NCBI GenBank assembly: GCA_964596245.1
Contig: CAZQSK010000003.1
Span: forward strand, 62,001-126,000
Direction: 5' to 3'
From: RHKK01 sp964596245
GTDB taxonomy: Bacteria > Patescibacteriota > Patescibacteriia > 2-12-FULL-60-25
DNA length: 64,000 nucleotides
Shown: positions 32,301 to 38,118 of the stretch, one piece after another
How the letters are laid out: the number at the start of each line of letters is the position of its first letter
Numbering within the stretch: position 1 is the first letter of the stretch
Program-made: the position numbers and the translations under genes
The notes under the pieces: model-generated
Told to the model about the DNA's origin: nothing
The model's input: the letters and a program-made list of their open reading frames with translations, nothing else
Databases searched by the model: none

Positions 32301-33869
32301 CCTGCCGTTGCAGGACCGAATACATCGACCAATGCCGACAGCGACAACAATATTTGTACGCATAGTGGTGGATACGTACCGCGTCTCGACTTGTGTCCGA
32401 ATCCGAACGATGAATACTGCGGTTTGATCGCCTACGACATGCGTGGCTCGGATACCGACGGTTCCGTCAATCCGACAAGTCGCCACCCGCTGCCGACCGA
32501 CATCACGCTCGGTCATTACACGCCGACCTTCCTCGGATTGCCGTCGAGCGGAACCATCAACGCGGCCACCTTCTCCTACATCACGTATTACACGCCTCGT
32601 CCGCCTCGCGTAGCCGCGCCTGACACGCGCAACTGTCCGGTGCCTGGCCAGTGTCCGATTTCCAGCTTGGACACAGTGTCCTTCAACGGCCAGGGTGACG
32701 GTCCGGTGATTGCAGGCGGTGGTCAGCACAAGTCCACGCTCCACTTCTACGCGTGGGCCGCGCATAACCAGATGCCGCTGCGCCAAGTCGTGATCGATTG
32801 GGGTGATGGCAAGCTGCAAACCATCGACGACACGCGTCTCAAGAACCGCAAGCCGTTCTGTGGAGTACAAAAGGAATGTTCCAATACGCCGGGATCAAGC
32901 TCGGGTCTGACCTGTCAGACCGACTCGGATTGTCCGCCGGGCGAAGGTCGCTGTGTCGCCGTTGGTACTTGTGAAAACTCGCCGCAGCGCACCTGTAGCG
33001 CCGATGCCGACTGTACGGTTAACGGCGTACGCGATGTCTGCCGCATCCGCACCTTGTTCGGAAATGCGTCAGACGCCTGTCAGCAAGATTACTTCGACTT
33101 CAGCCACGTCTACACCTGTGGCCCGACCGAAGCGACCACATTAAACGATTGTTCTCAGTCCGGTTCCGCGGGGAGCGTCTCGGTTGGTGCGGGTCAGTGT
33201 TACTTCGGTCCCATCCAGGATGGGTTCCTCATGTCAGATGTGTTCACCGCCGGTCGACCAAGCTGTACGACGATCACGGATTGTCAGACCGCGTACAACA
33301 ATACCTTGGGATTGTTGCCGGGTAGCGCATTGCCGGCAGACTCGAGCTGTGGACCGGCTGCAGCCGCAGGTCCCACCGTTACCACGCGTTGTTCCAATGA
33401 TCCTTCAAGAACGTGTACGCCGGGAGTGCCGGGTACCTGTGCTCCGGGTGATACATGTATCGAAGGCTTGGCTCCTCCGGGCGGATGTTTCGACACTGCT
33501 TCCAACTCCTGTCGCTTCACCCCGCGCGTGATGGTGCAGGATAACTGGGGCTGGTGTACGGGTGAGTGTCGTAGCCGTTTGGTAGGAGGTAACTTGGAAG
33601 ACGGTGCTGATGTGACCATCAAGCACCCGTATGGTGGGTGCTATGTGGGGAACGTGTTCGGGGGATCGCTAAATCAAAAGATTCGTATCAACGATCGTTC
33701 ATCCGTCGCCGAACCTGCAGCTGGAACAACCGAAGGTCAGCTATATGTAAACGGCAACCTAAGGGAAGCGGGTGAGTGCTCTCTTGAATCCGGTGGGACC
33801 AGTAGAAGACCGTGGATCGTTTACCCGGGCTCGCTGCAGCTCAGGCGTAGTGATGAGTTAGCAGATTGA
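23373..33869 (+). CDS. Giant Cys-rich secreted protein (3498 aa)
   Basis: The largest gene in the window. An N-terminal signal-like segment (about 10-38, ending ARAQ) precedes a partly hydrophobic region with a GGKGQGPL motif (about 90). From about 500 to 1750, Cys pairs recur in the form C-x5-GC-x2-aromatic (SCRQVDAGCQGY, TCSPAAAGCRAY, LCRDEAIGCRAF, LCKPEHGECTEF). Two beta-sandwich segments resembling carbohydrate-binding modules lie near 660-830 and 1130-1290. From about 2000 to 3400 a second Cys repeat appears (GVCFGGPRNGQSC, RVCNRGPARGVQC, TCENSPQRTCSADADC). A PKD-like segment (VIDWGDGKLQ) lies near 3140. There are well over 100 cysteines and no C-terminal anchor. I know similar giants from CPR genomes, but no function. 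Confidence 0.82.
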   Translation: MSHPRSFRRKIAAIALTLLAGFGTVGVPLLTPLAARAQVTIVGNVPDDIMRVLDQILTQLVRAGTVALVNAAQTFLGQLAYDAANYVATGGKGQGPLTSAKSPGDYFAQVGEDALGSAIGSLSDEFFESSLGFDLCSPPDPRNLLNIQVSLGGLVPSSPGAFSRPRPSCDFQQVVRNYDQFFTTLSSQDLLRNINANFNPSGNELGATLQIFGRSVGKVGLDTKKAAEERDETGAFKNVTDIVSGNVRTPASLVSESTKQQLIEGPATDEGARRNAILGSAAEQGPIQLVTYTASMFINTLGSKLMGRIMEKGLIGAFDFSDLEQQTQISSADPDALPSRSRADARRANLSLKDVNLIRQSNVEIVSELIACPDVRGTWNCSMDQQMAQAITGNACDGGSCTIAKSISAGLLKGDWKLYPDQLVRQNQDPQCYTYGFCAGNLRKLRLMRILPVGFEFAANSDANIARCASATGCATLREVMDNFTNCNPAGQRDDEHPWCKLIDPNWVLTSFPQQCRLTGYGDQLISERLGQRAEECRDIQTCLKRNDKGECVGGYGYCVAEKTVYRFKGDECPAQAASCRNFTSRGGAAVSYLRSTLDYGQCSSDNAGCLGYASVRRGDGVWVTAATSTIYFDRTLEPCSAADEGCTRLLAAEVGGSALNILSNPSFEAQTSDFRVVNWQAVPAGPTVAGASAANGSRSVEVVSGSELFQTVPVGPARVLTLSAYVRVRASGEDPVFRISTRQFNSAGGVIAAGVINTLFKSPACIASSSDPALGRDAGDTATFGVDWRRFECSFLTSNETSSVEVRLSGRNTLVDAVQLEDGQFATNFLDGSNMSLPVVHMKVAPDEFACTGAATDPAVCGKFAKSCRQVDAGCQGYNDGTGAPEVPAILSSNDLCPAACVGYAEYRKQPSAFDLVVDATPTFSDPGDDGKAYFIPSTARSCRQEEVGCETLTNLEAAAEGGEQTSSYSYLRLCEKPDASLSQTYFTWEGSESAGYQLRTWSLISQSGEGSGPKIVARRGPDGAFKDPASCNEPLWRTGLDADCRQFYDRAGNVFYTYYSQTVLSSNDCKPFRLGRRLSTDDCTKTGGTYNSATGECSYNALPTESRTCSPAAAGCRAYAGAGAGNVFVAVNENFRAGRGAFTAGTPSPESLLVGDQSLRMPPVGGTALTTAVSFGTSASDLYRVSFWAKSSGVGSRLALQMRDGSNPGSTPVAVGDAALSGDWQRFSFGLFNGYAGASTSSLSWTLSGGASPVAFIDEIRVERVRDTSYVVTDSWNTPAMCDQTFSGVPEPQAMLGCKQYTDRFRNTVTASQFTRLCRDEAIGCRAFVDTRNSEASGAQTFVQQDETPVARRIFSATETPTAADFFPAATTTRSADRMLYLIYDQSKLCQAENMSCRAFGKPVYSMDRTSIESYENVYYKDDVTKYGAGLCRPSEEFCEEFSYLGAKDYFKDPGEKACEYKDGLSLSAFDFAEDPDVYTLLGGPDFAEGTYSGWFRKGTSIPCYPENLQGGNFFGLPKRGDEPYEGWVGLCKPEHGECTEFRDTNDTSDPQYRTGKPYFFVDNSKLDKTSCSGNVDQGSGCILLRNTNDPTLRYSAMATDLSYQDNGYRAVPPIDCAANPSNPYCAGRCIGKKVTRPVGIGPASEVDYVGTATCDSDADCVFPAEDGGRTTYRVSCVVPRNDANVLVKVNTDRDCAQWLGCRSAETVFDPATSQYKDVCTNLALCDRAGTAENDIFCSNYVDRSQPSIEPVMAEGRYFDVSAYSSRRIGLGEKDYAGYALPNSFQIPDQAMTRVGADGALTVPDATNKYARDYRLAAVAKIRVNLLAGDPGPGGTYPLVTTPAPNDAIVLDDSSLGRANAGLKLCQHVGSGIVGYYRQTDRATATLRSAPKVSFNCYLPVRRESDAYNFQNLAATFGLADPRTDAVLSRAFPSPECRANPEADAPFSAAYVTEWDFSKNPPAPVAKIAGYLNAKTCEYGEDCVCSYKRADYEIPTLTKFFSPFSSAVPTGVCFGGPRNGQSCLPSAVLQTSGGASALIDQGLRAANAEQLCGAPEQGGRCIAASKLEVIRGVFGQCLERDTTRILGEDRSAQPCLTWNPNPILFGDKDPFHYQPTSGYLPPQNSGQYYCVSPSKQPVSFEMKVDSLRRFYQPTDTVFPANLDTYQLTDPGRPGRRNGTDSGQPHSTLINFMRDGQSFDPPRLQSDFQGGAGSQNLDYYELQFDVNQGAPLYAGKMSRMDYGPQWLEDDNRCAPNECDYMSSSLVEAHPINHYPTAGDCRNAYNATNAGARIGDSYPNALRLVDAGNGYTETFFRINDKEFVRKLGANPDLPAEWSKYLSDNLIGFIRANPATGNGGGLLACGYQAAWADNMPPIDYNNADSIRQAERQFRDEFGRNYNPYLTRASEFVLAADRTPISNAIKMRCLRPDAVEEAIEPTEDDCYFKFWETGYKNTQDKRQFDGIFAPGGANTNVVREFNDIRRNAVTARCESSKPYFAIRAMFQSEASLTETGRVSGEPVRANEVKGPWRFVGFWVSSCAGAAGNDQRYIYMNLEVGAANTCTELAEVQSKGSRQDAAFTDRVWSQGGFREQNIGTVYGDAASPFSSAINTRPAGKDPLFQTGQELAGFSRLNPPTFLRSGITTYYTNATYPRDKWAFLSNLFARIYRIYQFRDEPVSRGDKACLQGPFKGTRCTAATGAVDPVCQIDGVCDSTLMSTADLDTIRVCNRGPARGVQCTTEDECKAAAFRGSDNELKPMLRGCVPRSDWTVVGGSPESADARFNPPSSSSLPSNQTRQQAADNGAFQCATGSARAGSRCTIPTGSVGSEGNSPECPTALVGSCRASGSRNVCFFRRSDFDGETDFVLGAGATEVTQVNGRDYGCTSSADCSFTAADFLTATCGAAREVAGVVGRCDGGMKNGQVCVIGDLSQGSPDSCNSSYGDAATEDGVNRSCGPIDSGAGTGYIPVAACQAPSPAVAGPNTSTNADSDNNICTHSGGYVPRLDLCPNPNDEYCGLIAYDMRGSDTDGSVNPTSRHPLPTDITLGHYTPTFLGLPSSGTINAATFSYITYYTPRPPRVAAPDTRNCPVPGQCPISSLDTVSFNGQGDGPVIAGGGQHKSTLHFYAWAAHNQMPLRQVVIDWGDGKLQTIDDTRLKNRKPFCGVQKECSNTPGSSSGLTCQTDSDCPPGEGRCVAVGTCENSPQRTCSADADCTVNGVRDVCRIRTLFGNASDACQQDYFDFSHVYTCGPTEATTLNDCSQSGSAGSVSVGAGQCYFGPIQDGFLMSDVFTAGRPSCTTITDCQTAYNNTLGLLPGSALPADSSCGPAAAAGPTVTTRCSNDPSRTCTPGVPGTCAPGDTCIEGLAPPGGCFDTASNSCRFTPRVMVQDNWGWCTGECRSRLVGGNLEDGADVTIKHPYGGCYVGNVFGGSLNQKIRINDRSSVAEPAAGTTEGQLYVNGNLREAGECSLESGGTSRRPWIVYPGSLQLRRSDELAD

Positions 33870-33882
33870 CCTCTCCCTTAAC

Positions 33883-33910
33883 CCCTCTCCTTCGTAAGGA
33901 GAGGGATTTT
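33883..33910 (+). terminator. Terminator after the giant gene
   Basis: CCCTCTCCTT-CGT-AAGGAGAGGG stem followed by ATTTT. Confidence 0.85.
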
Positions 33911-33932
33911 GGTTATGGAAAATATTTCGAGA

Positions 33933-33959
33933 ATAAAAAGAGCCCCGCATAAGCGAGGC
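33933..33959 (-). terminator. Terminator after the lipoprotein gene
   Basis: On the minus strand GCCTCGC-TTAT-GCGGGGC followed by TCTTTTTATT, about 65 bases after the lipoprotein stop. Confidence 0.75.
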
Positions 33960-34021
33960 GAAGGAGCGACCGAGCTGAGCTCGGTGAGTACTGACGCGAG
34001 GTCCGGTACCTTGTTGCCTAC

Positions 34022-34678
34022 CTACATGAGATAGACGTCGAAGGTCTGGTCTGGGGTGTCAGTGAGGTTGCCTCCGTAGAACACTTCGACCGTAGCTCCG
34101 GTGCAGGCAGGGTTGACCGTGAGACGGGCGTGATTGCCCGCCTCACCCACCAGGCCCGCGTTCTTCCAGTTGGCGTAGAAGACGTTGTCGCGACCGTAGT
34201 GGTAGATGCCCTCGAAGGGGATCCCGGTTGCGCAGCCGATGTAGATCTCGATGAGCCCCATCGGGCTGGGATCGAGGAAGTAGGTGCTGCCGCCACCCGA
34301 GCAATCGAGAGTACCAGCCCAACGATCACCGTCGAGCGTGGTCCGGCACGCGGCCGGCATGCTGGCGTTGTCGGGGGTGAGCCCGACGGGCAGATCCGGC
34401 TCGCAGGGCGGGGAGATGCGCGCCTCCATCATGGTGGGCGTGCACTCCATCCCGGTGCCGGCGTCGTCCATGACTCCGGTGTCGACCGGCATCCCGGCGT
34501 CCACATCCGGGGGGACGTAGGCGTCGGGCGTGATGTCCGGACCGGTGTCCCCGGGAGGGGGACCGGCGTCGGAGTGGCCGCTGTCCATGCCCGGCGGGTT
34601 ACCGCAGGCGAGGACGAAGAGGCAGGCGAGGACGGCCGCGAAGCCGCCCGGGTTCAGGAAACCGCGGATCGTGTTCAT
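34022..34678 (-). CDS. GC-rich lipoprotein of myxobacterial style
   Basis: A 218-residue protein from the ATG complementary to 34676-34678, chosen because AGGAGGG lies five bases upstream; the longer frame starts inside the leader. The signal ends in a lipobox (LFVLACGNPP, lipidated Cys25). A flexible Asp/Gly/Pro/Thr stretch (DSGHSDAGPPPGDTGPDITP and onward) follows, then a beta-rich domain of about 120 residues with several cysteines (DCSGGGSTYFLDP, YIGCATGIPFEGIYHYG). Asp-Ala-Gly-Pro linkers after the lipid Cys are a habit of Myxococcota lipoproteins in my experience. Codon use is far more GC-rich than the neighbours. It has its own TTGACA-17-TACAGC promoter and terminator. Probably horizontally acquired; function unknown. 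Confidence 0.75.
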   Translation of the reverse strand: MNTIRGFLNPGGFAAVLACLFVLACGNPPGMDSGHSDAGPPPGDTGPDITPDAYVPPDVDAGMPVDTGVMDDAGTGMECTPTMMEARISPPCEPDLPVGLTPDNASMPAACRTTLDGDRWAGTLDCSGGGSTYFLDPSPMGLIEIYIGCATGIPFEGIYHYGRDNVFYANWKNAGLVGEAGNHARLTVNPACTGATVEVFYGGNLTDTPDQTFDVYLM

Positions 34679-34768
34679 GGCTATCCCTCCTGTGGGATCG
34701 AGCACCGAGTTCAAACCTAACCAAACCAATTTGGAAGGTCCGTACTCAGAGATTACCAAGTAAGAAAA

Positions 34769-34797
34769 GCTGTAGCAAATAATATAGGTTTTGTCAA
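34769..34797 (-). promoter_or_regulatory. Promoter for the lipoprotein gene
   Basis: On the minus strand TTGACA (complement of 34792-34797), 17-base spacer, TACAGC (complement of 34769-34774), leaving a leader of about 85 bases with an SD, unlike the resident genes. Confidence 0.7.
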
Positions 34798-34830
34798 TCC
34801 TCCCTGACCGACCCGTTTTGTGCTGACTTT

Positions 34831-34859
34831 ATAAAAAAAATAGAGCTCCGATGGAGCTC
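34831..34859 (-). terminator. Terminator after the 294-aa gene
   Basis: On the minus strand GAGCTCC-ATC-GGAGCTC then TATTTTTTTT; the stem overlaps the stop codon. Confidence 0.88.
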
Positions 34860-35742
34860 AGTTGGTGGCCGCGGAGGGCTCGCGCAGCACGGGCGGGATG
34901 TAGCTCGTGCGGGGCTTGGTGCCCATGTGGCCGGGGAAGAACGTGTGGAGGATGTGCTTCGGCGTGATGTCGATGCGGCGTCGACCGTTGTCGTCGAGGC
35001 CGCTCACGATCTGGATCGAGTGGCCCATGTCGGCCAGCTCGGTCACGATCTTGTTCGCGCCACCGAGCACGTCGCTCATGGAGGGCGGAGGCACCTGGGC
35101 CCACGAGCCCTTGAGCAGCTCGAGGCCGCCGCGGCGGATGTGGTAGCCCACGTGCTCGCGGGTGGCCGCGCGATGGACGCAGGCCTGGAAGAACGAGACG
35201 AGATCGGCGGGGAGCCGCTCGTCGGCGCTGGGCACCACCACGAGGCGTCCGTCGACGAGGTCGAGGAACTCCTTCGAGATGAGGCGCCGCTTGTGCAGCG
35301 ACGCCGGCTCTTCGGCGACGAGGACCATGACGGGCGGCATGTCGCGCGCGTCGTCCTTGTTCTCGTAGCGCTTCAGGAGATGCTCCTGCAGCGCGCGCGG
35401 GGGGTTGGTGGCCAGGTGCTTGTCCGGGCCGGTGAGGAAGACGCAGAGGCCGAGCGGCGTCGGCAGCTCGTTGTGGAGATGGCCGTCGACCAGATGCTCG
35501 AGCTCGTCGACGTCGATCACCAGCTTGACCTGGCACTTGACCTTGTCCGCCTCCTCGTTGCGCTCGAACGCCCGGAAGATCCGGAGCAGCTCGTGGCGGC
35601 TGTCGGCGTCGGCCTGCAGGACGATCGGTCCGGGGAGCCGGGCCAGTCGCTTGATGCGATCGATGACCTGATCGATCACCGGCGAGTCGTACTCGACCTG
35701 CGGGGGGAGGGGAAGACCGTTGTTCTCGAAAGTCTCGCTCAC
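34858..35742 (-). CDS. GC-rich orphan protein (294 aa)
   Basis: The start is taken at the GTG complementary to 35740-35742, because GAGG lies five bases upstream; a GTG two codons earlier has no SD. The product (MSETFENNGLPLPPQVEYDS, continuing) is an alpha/beta protein with segments IVLQADADSRHELLRIFRAF, VKLVIDVDELEHLVDGH, VFLTGPDKH and VMVLVAEEP. No Walker A or other catalytic signature is clear, and I do not recognise a family. No signal peptide. Codons are very GC-rich (44 G or C in the 60 bases 35101-35160). A TTGACA-17-TACTTT promoter, leader hairpins and a terminator complete an independent unit beside the lipoprotein gene. Confidence 0.7.
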   Translation of the reverse strand: MSETFENNGLPLPPQVEYDSPVIDQVIDRIKRLARLPGPIVLQADADSRHELLRIFRAFERNEEADKVKCQVKLVIDVDELEHLVDGHLHNELPTPLGLCVFLTGPDKHLATNPPRALQEHLLKRYENKDDARDMPPVMVLVAEEPASLHKRRLISKEFLDLVDGRLVVVPSADERLPADLVSFFQACVHRAATREHVGYHIRRGGLELLKGSWAQVPPPSMSDVLGGANKIVTELADMGHSIQIVSGLDDNGRRRIDITPKHILHTFFPGHMGTKPRTSYIPPVLREPSAATN

Positions 35743-35769
35743 GATCACCTCAACAAAACGTGCAGATTA

Positions 35770-35808
35770 CCGGAAAAACCTTCCGGCGGGTCCCTAACTT
35801 CAAGGGAC
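35770..35808 (-). promoter_or_regulatory. Two hairpins in or next to the leader of the 294-aa gene
   Basis: CCGGAA/TTCCGG (35770-35775 with 35781-35786) and GTCCCT/AGGGAC (35790-35795 with 35803-35808). The first lies within the leader; the second straddles the expected transcript start. Possible mRNA stabilisers or control elements. Confidence 0.4.
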
Positions 35809-35812
35809 GAGC

Positions 35813-35841
35813 AAAGTACAAGATCTTAGCCCTTTTGTCAA
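35813..35841 (-). promoter_or_regulatory. Promoter for the 294-aa gene
   Basis: On the minus strand TTGACA (complement of 35836-35841), 17-base spacer, TACTTT (complement of 35813-35818). Confidence 0.75.
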
Positions 35842-35878
35842 GGGCTCAGGCATTCTATCACAGGTCGTTGACAGTCTC

Positions 35879-35884
35879 TATAAT
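35879..35884 (+). promoter_or_regulatory. Possible -10 box for the nusA operon
   Basis: A perfect TATAAT, 63 bases before the nusA ATG. TTGACA lies only five bases upstream of it and cannot act as its -35; the hexamer at the right distance (TATCAC) is poor. Confidence 0.4.
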
Positions 35885-35947
35885 GGAGCGTATCCTCTTG
35901 ACATTGGCTCGATCGGACGATCGGGCCTATTTATTACCCAACAACCT

Positions 35948-37288
35948 ATGGCCTCTCCTATCTCTCAAGCGATGAAACAAATCGCGGACGAAAAGAACAT
36001 TCCGTACGGCTCCGTATTGGAGACTGTCGAAACCGCTCTTGCCGCCGCCTATCGCAAAGACTTCGGCAACAAGAACCAGAACATCAAGGTCGAGTTTGAC
36101 CCGGAGAAATACGACGGGATGACCGGCGGTATTCGCGTGTTCGATGTGAAGACTGTGGTCGAGGACATGGAGCTTGATGAGGACTATTTCACGCGTCTGG
36201 AGGCGGCGACCGCTCCGAAAAAGGATCGTCCGTTCGTGAAGGGCGAGCCGAAGCCGGTTGAAGGAGACATTCCGACTTCGCTTGAGGAAGAGTTCAAGTT
36301 CAATCCGAAAACCATGATCATGATTTCGGATGCGCGCGACATTAAGCCCGATGCGCAGCTCGCCGAAGAAATTCGCGTTGAGTTGAATGTGCCGGCTGCG
36401 TTCGGTCGCATGGCTGCTCAGACGGCCAAGCAGGTGATCTTGCAGAAGATCCGCGAGGCCGAACGCGGCGTCATCTTCAGTGACTTCAAAGGTCGTGAAG
36501 GCGAATTGATGAATGTCACGATTCAGCGCCGTGAAGGTCGCTTGGTGTTGATCGACCTCGGTCGCGCGACGGGTATCCTGCTTCCGGAAGATCAGATCGA
36601 AAGCGAGCGCTATTTCCCGGGAACGCGTCTCAAGGCCGTGTTGCGTCAGGTTGAAATGACCAGCCGCGGTCCGGAAATTCGTTTGTCGCGCACCAGCCCG
36701 ATGCTTGTCGGCGCGCTTTTCTCTCAAGAAATTCCGGAAATCTTGAACGGTACGGTTGAAATTAAGAACATTGCCCGCGAGCCGGGTAGCCGTGCCAAGG
36801 TCGCCGTTTCATCCAACGATGAAGCCGTTGACCCGATCGGTTCCTGTATCGGTCAGCGCGGTACGCGTATTCAGACCATTATCCGCGAATTGGGCGGAGA
36901 GAAGGTCGATGTCGTGCTTTGGGCCGAGGATGCCTCATCCTATATTAAGGCGGCTTTATCGCCGGCCAAGGTCCAGTCCGTCGAATTACGCGATGCCGAG
37001 CATTTGGCCGTCGTGCATGTGAAGCCGGACCAGTTGTCGCTCGCCATCGGTAAGGGTGGTCAGAACGTGCGTTTGGCTGCCAAGCTCACGGGCTGGAAGA
37101 TCACCATTATGGAAGAAGGTGGCTCAACCGTTGCTGATTCTGAAGCCGGTAGCTTTGTCGAAGATAAACCCGAGTCCGTAGTCGAAGCCGACGCGAAAGC
37201 CGAAGAGCCGACGTTGATGGAGGGTTACACCGAACAGACGCCCGTGGTCGTAGCAGAGGAGGGGAGTGAGAAAGCTGAAGAGAAATAA
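35948..37288 (+). CDS. nusA: Transcription termination/antitermination factor NusA
   Basis: A 446-residue RNA polymerase partner. The N-terminal domain is enlarged: about 50 charged residues (around 60-115, including EATAPKKDRPFVKGEPKPVEG) are inserted before the block AAQTAKQVILQKIREAE. The S1 domain starts near 178 (GELMNVTIQRREGRLVLIDL). KH1 follows (DPIGSCIGQRGTRIQTIIREL) and then KH2 (LAIGKGGQNVRLAAKLTGW). The last 60 residues are an acidic tail rather than the acidic repeats of E. coli. It begins a run with yidC, secD and secF on the same strand. Confidence 0.96.
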   Translation: MASPISQAMKQIADEKNIPYGSVLETVETALAAAYRKDFGNKNQNIKVEFDPEKYDGMTGGIRVFDVKTVVEDMELDEDYFTRLEAATAPKKDRPFVKGEPKPVEGDIPTSLEEEFKFNPKTMIMISDARDIKPDAQLAEEIRVELNVPAAFGRMAAQTAKQVILQKIREAERGVIFSDFKGREGELMNVTIQRREGRLVLIDLGRATGILLPEDQIESERYFPGTRLKAVLRQVEMTSRGPEIRLSRTSPMLVGALFSQEIPEILNGTVEIKNIAREPGSRAKVAVSSNDEAVDPIGSCIGQRGTRIQTIIRELGGEKVDVVLWAEDASSYIKAALSPAKVQSVELRDAEHLAVVHVKPDQLSLAIGKGGQNVRLAAKLTGWKITIMEEGGSTVADSEAGSFVEDKPESVVEADAKAEEPTLMEGYTEQTPVVVAEEGSEKAEEK

Positions 37289-37297
37289 TCTACCATT

Positions 37298-38062
37298 ATG
37301 ATCGCGAACCTTTTCAACACGATTTTCTTCCAACCGATTCTCAACTTGTTGGTGTGGTTGTATGTAAATGTTCCGGGTCAGGACATTGGTATCGCCATTA
37401 TCCTGCTCACGATTCTCATCAAGGTACTCTTGTATCCGCTGACGCATATCCAGATTAAGCAGCAGCGTGGGATGCAGGAATTGCAGCCGAAGATCGAAGA
37501 AATCCGCGCGCGTTTGAAGGATGACAAGGAAAAGCAGGCTGCTGAATTAATGGAGCTCTATAAAAAGGAGAAGGTGAATCCGGCTGCTTCCTGTTTGCCA
37601 TTGCTCGTGCAATTGCCGATCTTCATCGCGCTGTTCCACGCGCTTCAAGTCGGTTTGAAATCGCAAGGTTTGAACATGTTGTATCCGTTCGTTGCAAACC
37701 CGCAGAGTATCAATTCGATGTTCCTTGGTCTATTCGACCTTACGCAGCCCAACTACGTGCTTGCGATTCTCGCTGGCGCGGTCCAGTTTTGGCAGGCGCG
37801 TCAGATTTTGAAGGCGCCGGCTGCGACCGTGACGCCACCTCCGGCCGAATTGGCAAAAAAGGAAGGCGCGATCGACGAGAGCATGACCGCCATCATGAAC
37901 AAGCAGATGACATACATGATGCCGATCATGACCATCGTCATTGGCTTTACCTTGCCTGGTGGTTTGACCTTGTATTGGCTCACCATGTCTTTGCTGACGG
38001 TTGCTCAGCAGTATTTGGTGCTGCGTCGCATGCCGCCGAAGATCGAACCTCAGCTCGGCTAA
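37298..38062 (+). CDS. yidC: Membrane protein insertase YidC/Oxa1
   Basis: A 254-residue insertase of the short Gram-positive/Oxa1 type, lacking the large first periplasmic domain of E. coli YidC. Hydrophobic segments begin near residues 2, 25, 100, 145 and 205. The charged cytoplasmic loop reads QIKQQRGMQELQPKIEEIRA, and CLPLLVQLPIFIALFHAL is the conserved core helix. It helps membrane proteins fold, alone or with SecYEG. It begins nine bases after nusA, and secD follows. Confidence 0.95.
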   Translation: MIANLFNTIFFQPILNLLVWLYVNVPGQDIGIAIILLTILIKVLLYPLTHIQIKQQRGMQELQPKIEEIRARLKDDKEKQAAELMELYKKEKVNPAASCLPLLVQLPIFIALFHALQVGLKSQGLNMLYPFVANPQSINSMFLGLFDLTQPNYVLAILAGAVQFWQARQILKAPAATVTPPPAELAKKEGAIDESMTAIMNKQMTYMMPIMTIVIGFTLPGGLTLYWLTMSLLTVAQQYLVLRRMPPKIEPQLG

Positions 38063-38118
38063 GCGTTACTTGCTACTTGTTACTCGACTCCGTTACACTC
38101 CTGCCGATCTAGAACTGT

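Noticed and set aside
34130..35829. Long plus-strand frames opposite the lipoprotein and 294-aa genes
   Set aside because: GC-rich DNA opens antisense frames. The minus-strand frames have SD, promoter, signal peptide and terminator; the plus-strand frames have none.
35868..35884. TTGACA plus TATAAT as a promoter before nusA
   Set aside because: They are only five bases apart, too close to act together; only the TATAAT was kept as a weak -10 call.
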